Notes: a model not told the origin generated them from the letters alone. A DNA stretch of 36,366 bases from Bizionia argentinensis JUB59 (GCF_000224335.1 NZ_AFXZ01000020.1:1-36366); one strand, 5' to 3'. Positions 20,053 to 27,372 are shown, counted from the stretch's first letter. Made by a program: numbers and translations.

Positions 20053-20532
20053 TTAGCTGTCATCTGAACTTTTTAGCTTTTTTATTTTTTTTGTGATAAT
20101 TCGTTCATAAAACCAAACTATAATAATTGGAAGAAAAACAAACAAAATGATATTTCTATTGGATGTGTAATACTTTTTCCTATTAAATGTTTTTTCATTT
20201 GGCTTTCTTTTCTTTACACTTCGTATTCCTTCAATACTCCAAACCAAAATAGTGTCTCCTATACTTTCATTTCTTTTTTTAGTATTACGTTTTTGTAAAT
20301 ATATTTTTTCTTCATTGTTAATATATCCTAAAGCATAACCACTTTGGCTTTCAGAGGAACTTGCTGAAGTAGTTTTCAAAGAGTCTATTATTAAAATATT
20401 GGGGGTAAACCTATTTTCAATTTTTAATATGTTATAATTTGAATAAAATGTTATTCCATACCAGAATAATAAGAATCCAGAAGCTATTTGTAATAAAATT
20501 AAAGCAACCTGAATACGTACTAGTTTTTTCAT
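20053..20532 (-). CDS. Small two-TM membrane protein, unknown
   Basis: The frame is open up to 20703, but I choose the ATG at 20532, giving 159 residues (MKKLVRIQVALILLQIASGF). The longer version would run through the duplicated remnant upstream. One membrane helix lies at the N-terminus (about 7-28). A soluble middle contains a Ser-rich patch (KTTSASSSESQSGYALG) and a strand-rich part (IGDTILVWSIEG). A second helix (NIILFVFLPIIIVWFYE) precedes a lysine-rich tail. I know no family with this layout. It may be cargo of the adjacent element. Confidence 0.55.
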   Translation of the reverse strand: MKKLVRIQVALILLQIASGFLLFWYGITFYSNYNILKIENRFTPNILIIDSLKTTSASSSESQSGYALGYINNEEKIYLQKRNTKKRNESIGDTILVWSIEGIRSVKKRKPNEKTFNRKKYYTSNRNIILFVFLPIIIVWFYERIITKKIKKLKSSDDS

Positions 20533-20570
20533 GTGCTTATTTTCTGTAAACTTGTTCTTCAATGAATTGC

Positions 20571-20910
20571 AGCGTGTTATATGAGCACCAATATAGTAGT
20601 TTTGAGCGATAATTACTGGAATATAAATAGATTTTGATTTCGACTGATTTAAATTGGTGTTTTTATAATGGCACCATTTAATCATTAACATTAAAATTTT
20701 CAAAATAAAACGCCATCTCGTAAGCAGGGATGAGGTTGGTGTTTTTTGGATATTGTTCTAGTGTTAGGCGATTAATTTTTGAATGTGCTAGGTGCTCGCC
20801 TAAAAGATCCTCCAGCATAATACTAACAGCTTGCCGTAAAAATTTTTGTGGGTGCTTACAGTATTCTGTTAGGTAAACTGTGATATCGAATTTTTGGGAT
20901 GTTGGGTAGT
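20571..20910. repeat. 340-bp direct repeat, copy A
   Basis: It is closely similar to 21747-22086 in the same orientation, with many silent-looking substitutions. It begins at GCGTGTTATATGAGCA and ends at TTGGG(T/C)AGT. Copy B covers the 3' end of the 206-residue gene and its downstream flank. Copy A holds only that 3' part. Confidence 0.9.
20678..20908 (-). pseudogene. Truncated duplicate of the 206-residue gene (C-terminal ~75 residues)
   Basis: Reading leftward, the frame encodes FDITVYLTEYCKHPQKFLRQ, then AVSIMLEDLLGEHLAHSKIN and ends FYFENFNVND at a stop at 20678-20680. This matches the C-terminus of the intact gene at 21854-22474 with a handful of changes (for example EYC for EYW and DLLGE for DRLGE). 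The 5' part is gone, and the break sits next to an IS110-type remnant, which suggests an insertion or deletion event there. Confidence 0.85.
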
Positions 20911-20913
20911 TTT

Positions 20914-21115
20914 AATGTTTGTAAACCTGCCTGTCTTCCTGACATGTGTAACAGGGTTTGTAGAGATGTTTATGAGCGATTAGTAGCACAAAGGAAAGAG
21001 TAAAGAATTGGTATTAATAGCTGTTTGTAATAAGCCACCAAAACAGACCTTTGCTATTGCTAAATCAGGAATAATATATGAGGATACTTACAGAAGTACT
21101 TTGGTGAAAAATTAA
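20914..21115 (+). mobile_element. IS110-type transposase C-terminal remnant
   Basis: On the plus strand, the first frame gives NVCKPACLPDMCNRVCRDVY then ERLVAQRKE and a stop. After a one-base shift, it gives SKELVLIAVCNKPPKQTFAI then AKSGIIYEDTYRSTLVKN and a stop at 21113-21115. The order 'YERLVAKGK..LALIAVCNKLLKQ.FAIAKSG' is typical of the C-terminus of IS110/IS1111-family transposases in Bacteroidota. Only about 65 codons remain, with a frameshift, so it is inactive. It lies exactly at the end of duplicate copy A. Confidence 0.65.
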
Positions 21116-21163
21116 ATCAATTTCACTTGTTTTTTACCACAGTACTTTGTTATGCAACGGTTT

Positions 21164-21466
21164 TTATATCTTTTTCTTATTTGGATTCTTCCTGTTTGAA
21201 AACAAAGAAACAATCTCAATGGAATTTTTATTAATTCGATAATAAAGATTATTGTGCTTTTCGACAACAGCTTTTCGAATATTTTTTTTCTCCAATGACA
21301 CTGGGAAAATTTCAGGTGATTTTGAGATCAGTTCTATTGTATGGTCTAATTTTGCAGAGAATGTTCTTAATTCTCTTTCAGTCCATTTGTTTTCAAGATA
21401 TTCAATAGTTTCTTTTAGTTCAGATATTGCGTGGTCAGTCCACAAAATTTTATAACCACTTTTCAT
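21164..21466 (-). CDS. RelE/ParE-family toxin
   Basis: This 100-residue protein has the RelE/ParE outline: YKILWTDHAISELKETIEYL in the first two helices, FPVSLEKKNIRKAVVEKHNN, LYYRINKNSIEIVSLFSNRK, and a basic end. Toxins of this family either cut mRNA on the ribosome (RelE) or poison gyrase (ParE). The sequence does not decide which, and the catalytic residues are not distinctive. Its 5' end overlaps the antitoxin 3' end by 17 nt, the usual arrangement of antitoxin first, toxin second. It lies between the inverted 14-mers described separately. Confidence 0.85.
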   Translation of the reverse strand: MKSGYKILWTDHAISELKETIEYLENKWTERELRTFSAKLDHTIELISKSPEIFPVSLEKKNIRKAVVEKHNNLYYRINKNSIEIVSLFSNRKNPNKKKI

Positions 21467-21683
21467 AAATTCCTTTCACGTTTGAGTGAGAAGTTAATTT
21501 TCCGTTATCTGCATCTTGAATTCCTTTTTCAATAGACTCTTTTTCGCTTGTAGAAATTTCATTCCACCAATCGTTTTTCTCTTTCTCTCTTAATTTCATT
21601 AGTTTGTCAATCAGAGAAGTATCATTCAAAGTTGATAACCATTGAATTAATTCTATTTTTTTATTTTCTAAACTTAAATCCAT
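21450..21683 (-). CDS. Antitoxin partner of the RelE/ParE toxin
   Basis: This 77-residue acidic protein sits directly upstream of the toxin gene, which it overlaps. It begins with a helical region (NKKIELIQWLSTLNDTSLID KLMKLREKE). The middle WWNEISTSEKESIEKGIQDADNGKLTSH pattern is common in Bacteroidota antitoxins paired with RelE-like toxins. The C-terminal VKGIYEKWL would be the toxin-contacting tail. The N-terminal part would be expected to bind DNA and repress the operon. The call rests mainly on position and pattern. Confidence 0.75.
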   Translation of the reverse strand: MDLSLENKKIELIQWLSTLNDTSLIDKLMKLREKEKNDWWNEISTSEKESIEKGIQDADNGKLTSHSNVKGIYEKWL

Positions 21684-21746
21684 AATATCAAATTTACAAA
21701 TTTAATCTAAATATTCAATTTTTGAACGCGATTTTAACTGTTGCAT

Positions 21747-22086
21747 AGCGTGTTATATGAGCACTAATATAGTAGTTTCAGTCGATAATTACCGGGATAT
21801 AAATAGGTTTTGATTTGGACTGATTTAAATTGGTGTTTTTATAATGGGACCATTTAATCATTAATATTAAAATTCTCAAAATAAAACGCCATCTCATAAG
21901 CAGGGATGAGGTTGGTGTTTTTTGGGTATTGTTCTAGTGTTAAGCGATTAATTTTTGAATGCGCTAGGTGCTCGCCTAAACGATCCTCTAGCATAATACT
22001 AACAGCTTGCTGTAGTAGTTTTTCTGTGTGCTTCCAGTATTCTGTTAGGTAAACTGTGACATTAAATTTTTGAGTTATTGGGCAGT
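21747..22086. repeat. 340-bp direct repeat, copy B
   Basis: This is the partner of copy A at 20571-20910. It covers about 107 bp downstream of the stop of the 206-residue gene and about 233 bp of its coding 3' end. Confidence 0.9.
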
Positions 22087-22474
22087 AATTAGCAGGGAGG
22101 AAGTAGAGGTCGCTTATTTTTATTTTCAGATTTTGGAACTCATATAGTGAATCGTTTCTGGAGACAATTTTATCTAGGTTTTGTGTTGGTTTTATGGATG
22201 CTGTAAATTTCCAACCAGGGAATTTGGGTGCTTTGCTAATAAGATTTGCTGCGTAAAGGATTAAGTTTTTATTGCCGTTGGTTGTGATTATTAGTTGATA
22301 TTTTGATTTTTTAACTGATGGCCCGGTAAGAACAAAGCTTAAATTGTTGCCATAGTTGTTGAGGTTTATTTGGAGTTTGGAAAACAAGGCTTCTTTATGT
22401 TCTAACTGTTGGTAGTTTTTTAATAGTTGGTGGTTTTCATTAAACCAGTTCCAGAACGTATTTGGATTTTTCAT
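21854..22474 (-). CDS. 206-residue element protein of unknown function
   Basis: The protein starts with NTFWNWFNENHQLLKNYQQL. It has a segment KYQLIITTNGNKNLILYAAN then LISKAPKFPGWKFTASIKP. That 'LIITADG..LV..AP.lpGW.f.A' pattern resembles a family of uncharacterised cytosolic proteins in Bacteroidota. No catalytic motif is apparent. A partial duplicate of its 3' end lies 1.2 kb downstream. It is the fourth of several same-strand genes of the integrative element and lies 17 nt after the ATPase gene, so the two are probably co-transcribed. Confidence 0.65.
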   Translation of the reverse strand: MKNPNTFWNWFNENHQLLKNYQQLEHKEALFSKLQINLNNYGNNLSFVLTGPSVKKSKYQLIITTNGNKNLILYAANLISKAPKFPGWKFTASIKPTQNLDKIVSRNDSLYEFQNLKIKISDLYFLPANYCPITQKFNVTVYLTEYWKHTEKLLQQAVSIMLEDRLGEHLAHSKINRLTLEQYPKNTNLIPAYEMAFYFENFNIND

Positions 22475-22491
22475 GATTGTGGGTTTTAAAG

Positions 22492-23202
22492 TTATCGTTT
22501 GTCTTGTGAATCCTTATCGAATGCCAGTAGATTAAACATGGTTCGCATTCTGGAGCGGACTCGGTTTCCGTAACGTTCTTCTATTTCTAGGGCGTTTAGG
22601 TTTGTGGTTGCGTGGGTTTTGATCTTTAGACTGCGCTCGGGGTGATAGTTTTTTGCGTTTGAATTAGGGGGTCCCTGCCTGCGAAGGGATATTTCATACC
22701 GAGATAATAGTATTTCGCCCATGACATTACAGTCTTTTCCATAATGTCTGCCGGTTGGTTCTACGCCCAGGTCGTCGAAACAATAGAAATCATCATTGCC
22801 ATAATCTTCTATGGTTTTATAGCCTAGATGATTGAAGCTGAAAACGGCGTTGCGACATGGAACTATTTTATAAGAACGACAATGCGGTGTTAGGTGTCGC
22901 AAGAGCTTCATTAAACTTGTTTTCCCGCAACCTACTGGGCCCGTTAATAAAATACCTTTGTTGGGGTTGATGCCTAGTTTTGCGCAATAGTCTAAATCTT
23001 GAATGGTGTAAATGCACAGTTTGAAAAGGATGGCATGATCTTCATTATGAATTTTGAAGTCTTGACCGAAAAGTAATTTTCCTTTGGCTTCTAGGTAGAT
23101 TAGAATTTTTTGAAAATCGTAATGGATGCAGTTTTTATCTATTTCGCCTAATTGGTAATCCATGCCGCCTTCGGTGATGATGTTTGGTTTTAAGTTTTTC
23201 AT
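22492..23202 (-). CDS. DnaC/IstB-like AAA+ ATPase
   Basis: This is a 236-residue P-loop ATPase. Walker A is GPVGCGKTS (residues 88-96) and Walker B is YCFDDLGVEP (FDDLG at about 142-146). An Arg-rich sensor region near the end (NRVRSRMRTMFNLLAF) fits a helicase-loader-type AAA+ protein. Such proteins load the replicative helicase, or in IstB help a transposase. With no transposase beside it and a replication-type winged-helix protein just upstream (14 nt), helicase loading for replication of the excised element is the likelier role. Confidence 0.75.
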   Translation of the reverse strand: MKNLKPNIITEGGMDYQLGEIDKNCIHYDFQKILIYLEAKGKLLFGQDFKIHNEDHAILFKLCIYTIQDLDYCAKLGINPNKGILLTGPVGCGKTSLMKLLRHLTPHCRSYKIVPCRNAVFSFNHLGYKTIEDYGNDDFYCFDDLGVEPTGRHYGKDCNVMGEILLSRYEISLRRQGPPNSNAKNYHPERSLKIKTHATTNLNALEIEERYGNRVRSRMRTMFNLLAFDKDSQDKR

Positions 23203-23215
23203 GTTGCGGTTTTTT

Positions 23216-23986
23216 TTAAAGTGGCTGATTGTAGTTTTTGTTTTTGCTTGTCTGTAGGTTGTCTTTGTTTTGGGACAGTTGCTTGTCGTTTTTAATTTCT
23301 TCAGCTTTTAGCATCCAATTTTGAGCGGTAGCTTTCCAATCAACAATTTTAGTTTTCCCACCTAATTTCCAACCAATGCTTTGGTAATAATTAAAGAATT
23401 TTTTAGCTTCGATATTTGGCCATTTTTTTGATTTAAAAAATTCAATAACTACTTTTTGATTTTTTGGCTGCTCTAGTTTATAAAGTTTATTAGTGTTTTC
23501 TATTTGTTTATTATGTTTATATAAAGGTACCAGTGCTTGTCCTTGATTTGGGACAGTTAAGTCCACTGCTTGTCCTTGATTTGGGACGGTTAAGTCCACT
23601 GCTTGTTTCATTACTTGTCTTGAATTTGAGACAGTTGATTCTTCAGGTTGTTTCTGCGTATTTTTATGAGATCCCGTATCAAGTACGGGATGAAAAATGA
23701 GCATGTTAATTTTTGAGCCTTTAAATGGGTTATGAGATGGGTTATAAATTAGATATTTGTAGTGATTTAATTCTTTGACACACCGATGATACGTTGATTT
23801 TGAGCCTATTTTGGATAGGTTCATGACTTCTTCACGGTTTACAAAGAACTGATCAGGAAATCGGTTGTGATTCCATAATTGAAAAAATGCCATATACAAA
23901 CTGATATGCGTTGGGTTTAATCTGTTGTCTTTAGAGAACAATAGGAATACAGCCCTTAAATGAAGTATGTAGTTTACTTTATTCAT
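23216..23986 (-). CDS. Winged-helix replication/regulatory protein of the element
   Basis: This is a 256-residue protein. Residues 1-100 form a winged-helix-like domain (NPTHISLYMAFFQLWNHNRF, then VNREEVMNLSKIGSKSTYHR CVKELNHYKYL) like those in plasmid or phage replication initiators. The middle (about 110-165) is low-complexity with the repeated unit QAVDLTVPNQG. The C-terminal region contains FKSKKWPNIEAKKFFNYYQS IGWKLGGKTKIVDWKATAQN W, a DnaT/primosomal-like ending. It is encoded upstream of the DnaC-like ATPase, and that pairing suggests a replication module. A purely regulatory role is the alternative. Confidence 0.6.
   Translation of the reverse strand: MNKVNYILHLRAVFLLFSKDNRLNPTHISLYMAFFQLWNHNRFPDQFFVNREEVMNLSKIGSKSTYHRCVKELNHYKYLIYNPSHNPFKGSKINMLIFHPVLDTGSHKNTQKQPEESTVSNSRQVMKQAVDLTVPNQGQAVDLTVPNQGQALVPLYKHNKQIENTNKLYKLEQPKNQKVVIEFFKSKKWPNIEAKKFFNYYQSIGWKLGGKTKIVDWKATAQNWMLKAEEIKNDKQLSQNKDNLQTSKNKNYNQPL
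23534..23599. repeat. 33-bp tandem repeat inside the replication-protein gene
   Basis: Two adjacent 33-bp units at 23534-23566 and 23567-23599 differ at one base (ACAG versus ACGG). A degenerate third copy follows. The unit length is a multiple of three, so copy-number change keeps the frame, repeating QAVDLTVPNQG in the protein. Confidence 0.85.
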
Positions 23987-24044
23987 TTAGAGAAAAATTT
24001 TTTGACTCCACATTTTGTGTTGTGGAGCCATAATTAGAAGTTTT

Positions 24045-24320
24045 TTAAGTTGTTTTGTTGTTATTGAGAATTTGTATAATCTCTTCGTATTCATACAGTA
24101 TAATTCCCCCAATTTTAGTGTAGGGAATTGTTCCATTCATTCTCAAATTTTGAATAGTACCTGGACTTATTTGGAGTAATTCCATAACCTCTCCCGATTT
24201 GAGGTATTTTTTTATTTTATTTGATTTTTTAGTGTTCTCATTGAGGAGCTTTTTGAGTTCATTAAATAGTTCTAATTTAAAATCATAGAGATCTTCAGTG
24301 GTAATAATTGTTGCCGCCAT
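24045..24320 (-). CDS. Excisionase-like helix-turn-helix protein
   Basis: This is a 91-residue protein. After a charged N-terminal helix, residues 38-88 match the MerR-type/HTH_17 domain of excisionases: YLKSGEVMELLQISPGTIQN, then LRMNGTIPYTKIGGIILYEY. Small proteins of this kind bind att-site DNA to direct excision, or control element genes. It is encoded between rteC and the replication-type genes, on the same strand. About 220 nt of non-coding sequence lies upstream. There, TTCGGTACTACCGAA (24478-24492) is a small inverted repeat that may be an operator. Confidence 0.75.
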   Translation of the reverse strand: MAATIITTEDLYDFKLELFNELKKLLNENTKKSNKIKKYLKSGEVMELLQISPGTIQNLRMNGTIPYTKIGGIILYEYEEIIQILNNNKTT

Positions 24321-24544
24321 TGTAAAAGAGTTTAATTGATTAATAATAATCCGGTATGAATACGAGATTGATTAAAGGGCTATTATTTCAATTTGTAGTT
24401 TTAATAATAGCACTTGCGTTAATTTGACTTTCGTTTTACAAAGCTGTTAATTTTTATTGAGTATACTTCGGTATGCGTTCGGTACTACCGAAAAAAAACA
24501 TCGTTTATATGTGTTTTAGTTTGTTCGATTTCCGTGTGTCTAGG

Positions 24545-25396
24545 TTAGGAGTCTTCTAGCTTTATTTTCTTTAATAGACTTCGTTTTAGTTTGTCCATGA
24601 ATTTTGTTTGCTTATTTGTTCTTGCTTTAATTTCGGCATATATTTTGTACGGACTCCCAAGTTTTATATTAAATATTTTCTCAAAAGTTTGTGTTATTTT
24701 ACTGATTTCTATGTGGCCATTACCAATAGCTCCTGAAGTGTGTAATGCGTATATTAATTCTATTAAATCTGTTTTGGATCCCGACCAAAATAAGTTAGTT
24801 GAGATAGACTCTTTTGTTTGTTCTTTATCTAGGTTTAATTCATCGCGTTTTATTTTGGCGAGCAATTTCTTGTAGTGATTGGTAAGTAAATCAAAGGCTA
24901 CAACTTGAGACATTAGATTGTCATTATTTGTAGAGAAATTTGGATTTAAGAAAAAATCAGATAAATCGAAATGAAGTTCTAATTGAGTATTGCTTCTCAA
25001 GAAGTATATGTTATCTAATTGTGTTTGTTTGTGTCTAACATAACTCCAAAAATGTAAGTTTTTCTTCTTTTGGTTTTCGAGATCATTTAAGGCTTGACGT
25101 AAATGTTTTTTTTGTTTTCTGATGTCCACTTTAGGCCATTCAAGTTGGAAGTTGTGTAATTCGACAAAATATTTTAATCTTCCTAAAATAGATGGTTTTA
25201 TATGTTTAAAGAATATTATCTCATCTTCTGGGCATATAAAATATGTGTTTATATGAATTAAATCACAGAGTTCTAATAATGTCCTTTTAGAAATGTTTAC
25301 CCCTGCTTTAAGGTAATTTAGGTCTGAAATGTTTAGATCATCAATTTGTTGTATTTCTTCATGGTAGTTTTTTGTGATTTTATTAATAGACTCCAT
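24545..25396 (-). CDS. RteC-family regulator
   Basis: This 283-residue protein has the features of the RteC domain. Especially clear is the C-terminal part: LFWSGSKTDLIELIYALHTS GAIGNGHIEI, then FEKIFNIKLGSPYKIYAEIK ARTNKQTKFMDKLKRSLLKK. In the Bacteroides element CTnDOT, RteC activates excision genes when tetracycline is present. Homologues in Flavobacterial elements are found without tetracycline resistance, and none is seen here. Its place between the integrase and the excisionase-like gene fits control of excision. Confidence 0.85.
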   Translation of the reverse strand: MESINKITKNYHEEIQQIDDLNISDLNYLKAGVNISKRTLLELCDLIHINTYFICPEDEIIFFKHIKPSILGRLKYFVELHNFQLEWPKVDIRKQKKHLRQALNDLENQKKKNLHFWSYVRHKQTQLDNIYFLRSNTQLELHFDLSDFFLNPNFSTNNDNLMSQVVAFDLLTNHYKKLLAKIKRDELNLDKEQTKESISTNLFWSGSKTDLIELIYALHTSGAIGNGHIEISKITQTFEKIFNIKLGSPYKIYAEIKARTNKQTKFMDKLKRSLLKKIKLEDS

Positions 25397-25457
25397 AAGG
25401 GTATTATTTATTATAAATTCACTTCCAAATTATTATTTTAATTTAAAACAGCAAAAT

Positions 25458-26756
25458 TTAAACGTATTTATAGTTGATGTTTAGGTAGTTACTGCTTTTG
25501 TTTGAGCTATTTTGTTTTTCATTATGGTCTTTTGTTTCTAAAATAGATTTTAACTGATTCATATCAGCACTCACTTTATTTTCTAGTACACGGGCATAAA
25601 TTTGCGTAGTCGTAATTTTTGTGTGTCCAAGTATTTTTGATACGGTTTCAATAGGAACACCGTTCGATAACGTTATAGTAGTGGCAAAGGTATGACGCGC
25701 CATGTGGAACGTTAGATTCTTTTTTATGCCTACGAAGTTTGCAACTTCCTTTAAATACATATTTAGTTTTTCGTTCGTTAATTTGGGTAGTAAAGATTCG
25801 GAAACCGCTGTTACCGGATGGTCTTTGTATTTCTGAATGATTGCTAGTGCTTGGGGTAGTAGTGGAACTTTGACGATTGTATCTGTTTTTTGTCTTTTTG
25901 TTATTATCCAATTATTACCATCAATGCCCATTACCACATGATCTGGAGTTAATAACATAACATCAACGTAACTAATACCCGTGTAACAACTGAAAACAAA
26001 TAGGTCGCGCACGCGATCTAGTCTGTCAGAAATAAATTCTTTTTTCTCTAGATTATATAATTCAGTTTCGGACAGGTATTCTCTGTTGGTTTTTTCGAAG
26101 GACATTCTAAAACGAACAAAAGGATCTTTTTCAATCCATTCCATATGAAAAGCCAAGGTTACTATTTTGCGTAAACGTTGAATGTGTTTCATCACCGTAT
26201 TATGACTTAATGCTTTGGGATGCCCAGCGGGGTATAAATTGGAGAGGTACATTTGGAAGTCTGAAAGGAACTGAAAGTTGAGTTGCTTTAAATAGATGTC
26301 GCTCGTATGTTTTTCTTTCTTTAGAAACTTTTTCACGTAAGATTCGGTAACACCAAAGTTTCTAATGGAACCCGCTGCGAGTGTATTGGATATTTTTTTA
26401 TTATGATATTCTATAATTTCGATGATGGTTTTACCTTCATCAATATCCGTATTGGTGTAGTGTGATTTTATTAATTGTGCTGTAATAAACTGACCTTTGA
26501 ACTTTAAGTCCTGGTATATTTGGAAGAGTTGAGATTTTACTTCCTCTAAATACAAATTTATTTGTTTGGCATGTGCAGTTGTGCCTTTAACTTTTTTCTT
26601 GGCCGAATCCCACATATTAATAGGGATTCTTTTCTTTAAGCTAAAGTTTACGCGTTTGCCATCTACAGTAATTCTAATGTAAATTAGTGCTTCATTGTTT
26701 ACTGTTCTAGTGGTTTGTAACCAAAAGATTGTCGAAAATGTGTGTTTTGTTTGCAT
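25458..26756 (-). CDS. Tyrosine recombinase (integrase) of an integrative element
   Basis: This is a 432-residue protein. The frame is open to 26801, but the ATG at 26756 gives the family start MQTKHTFSTIFWLQ. The layout is an N-terminal arm-binding domain (RITVDGKRVNFSLKKRIPIN), a SAM-like core-binding domain, and a C-terminal catalytic domain. Visible catalytic residues are HMARHTF (H-x-x-R), ILGHTKITTTQIYARV (His and the Tyr nucleophile). At the first-Arg position the sequence reads YTGISYVDVMLL, with Ser-Tyr where many recombinases have Arg. The same loss is known in IntDOT. It reads away from the tRNA-Arg gene, as expected when att lies between them. Confidence 0.92.
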   Translation of the reverse strand: MQTKHTFSTIFWLQTTRTVNNEALIYIRITVDGKRVNFSLKKRIPINMWDSAKKKVKGTTAHAKQINLYLEEVKSQLFQIYQDLKFKGQFITAQLIKSHYTNTDIDEGKTIIEIIEYHNKKISNTLAAGSIRNFGVTESYVKKFLKKEKHTSDIYLKQLNFQFLSDFQMYLSNLYPAGHPKALSHNTVMKHIQRLRKIVTLAFHMEWIEKDPFVRFRMSFEKTNREYLSETELYNLEKKEFISDRLDRVRDLFVFSCYTGISYVDVMLLTPDHVVMGIDGNNWIITKRQKTDTIVKVPLLPQALAIIQKYKDHPVTAVSESLLPKLTNEKLNMYLKEVANFVGIKKNLTFHMARHTFATTITLSNGVPIETVSKILGHTKITTTQIYARVLENKVSADMNQLKSILETKDHNEKQNSSNKSSNYLNINYKYV

Positions 26757-26823
26757 AGTTGTCGTCTTTTTAAGGACGAAAGTCAAATCAACTGTGCTCA
26801 TTCAAACCTGTAGGTTTTTTCTG

Positions 26824-26880
26824 AAAGTGTCTGCGATCGCAGACACTTTGAAATAGTGTTAACCGAATCGCAGACACTTT
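26824..26880. promoter_or_regulatory. 26-bp perfect palindrome plus third half-site upstream of integrase
   Basis: AAAGTGTCTGCGA (26824-26836) is followed directly by its reverse complement TCGCAGACACTTT (26837-26849). The same 13-mer TCGCAGACACTTT recurs at 26868-26880, 31 bp further on. The three identical half-sites lie between the integrase start and the tRNA. They could be integrase arm sites, excisionase sites or a repressor operator. Confidence 0.7.
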
Positions 26881-26917
26881 AGATCAAATATAGTGAATTT
26901 CTATGAATGTCTGAAAA

Positions 26918-26955
26918 ACAAGAAACCGCGTAAATCCTAGGATTTGCGCGGTTTT
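26918..26955 (-). terminator. Terminator of tRNA-Arg
   Basis: AAACCGCG (26923-26930) pairs with CGCGGTTT (26947-26954), and inside them AAATCC pairs with GGATTT. On the minus strand, the stem is followed by a T-rich tract (TTGTTTTT). It lies about 25 nt after the tRNA 3' end. Confidence 0.75.
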
Positions 26956-26976
26956 GGTGCTTTTTGATAAAGCTTT

Positions 26977-27053
26977 TGGTGACCTCGACTGGATTCAAAC
27001 CAGTAACCTCTTGAGCCGTAATCAAGTGCGCTATTCAGTTGCGCCACGAGGCC
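26977..27053 (-). tRNA. tRNA-Arg (anticodon ACG)
   Basis: On the minus strand, the acceptor arms GGCCTCG and CGAGGTC pair (one G-U). The anticodon stem CTTGA/TCAAG encloses the loop TTACGGC, so the anticodon is ACG (read as ICG, arginine). The T arm reads ACTGGTTTGAATCCAGT. CCA is encoded at 26977-26979. tRNA 3' ends are common integrase targets. The integrase gene 220 bp downstream supports such use here. Confidence 0.95.
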
Positions 27054-27066
27054 TTTTTTGCAGGTG

Positions 27067-27098
27067 CAAAGATATTAGTTTTTATATTATAAGCCAAA
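27067..27098 (-). promoter_or_regulatory. Promoter of tRNA-Arg
   Basis: On the minus strand, TTTG (27095-27098) is followed after exactly 20 nt by TATCTTTG (27067-27074). This matches the Bacteroidota sigma-A consensus TTTG-N17-23-TAnnTTTG. The -7 box ends 13 nt before the tRNA. Confidence 0.75.
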
Positions 27099-27109
27099 CA
27101 AAAAGTGAA

Positions 27110-27262
27110 TTAATCTAAGGCGTTTTTTGTGACATACAGTTTCCATCCAAAAATTGCCATCTGAAACTTGCTCGCTTTGCTTAAATCAAGCTGTTGTTTT
27201 GTGAAACTTGGCAATAGGGCTTTATTAATTTTAGCTAATAATTTGAAGAATTGTTTTTTCAT
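27110..27262 (-). CDS. Conserved 50-residue protein (unknown)
   Basis: The ATG at 27262 opens a 50-codon frame encoding MKKQFFKLLAKINKALLPSF, then a middle part ending SKFQMAIFGWKLYVTKNALD. I recall similar short basic proteins with this 'LAKxNKALLPSxTKxxLDLSKAxKFQxAIxGW' layout in other Flavobacteriaceae. The function is unknown. It lies just upstream of the tRNA-Arg promoter on the same strand and is too short to appear in many automatic calls. A second ATG 6 nt upstream is possible. Confidence 0.65.
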   Translation of the reverse strand: MKKQFFKLLAKINKALLPSFTKQQLDLSKASKFQMAIFGWKLYVTKNALD

Positions 27263-27372
27263 ATGCATACTAAAAATTATCAGTTAGTTTAAGATGCTAA
27301 ATCTATGAATTTAATAAGCTATAAAATAATATTCTTATAGTAGTTCCGTACATTTACGTAATCCTCCTTAAA

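Larger units (their letters stand above)
21149..21749. repeat. 14-bp imperfect inverted repeats framing the toxin-antitoxin pair
   Basis: GTTATGCAACGGTT (21149-21162) and AACTGTTGCATAGC (21736-21749) are inverted copies matching at 12 of 14 positions. They enclose the toxin and antitoxin genes with almost nothing else inside. This resembles the boundary of a mobile cassette. Confidence 0.5.

Noticed and set aside
20533-20703. Long start (20703) for the small membrane protein
   Set aside because: The extra 57 codons run through the duplicated 3' region of another gene. The ATG at 20532 begins a normal membrane helix.
21149-21749. Integron cassette with true attC site
   Set aside because: The 14-mers are suggestive, but neither flank shows a full attC fold, and no integron integrase is present.
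24545-25396. RteC taken as a sign of tetracycline resistance
   Set aside because: No tetQ, tetX or other resistance gene is seen. RteC homologues are common on Bacteroidota elements without resistance.
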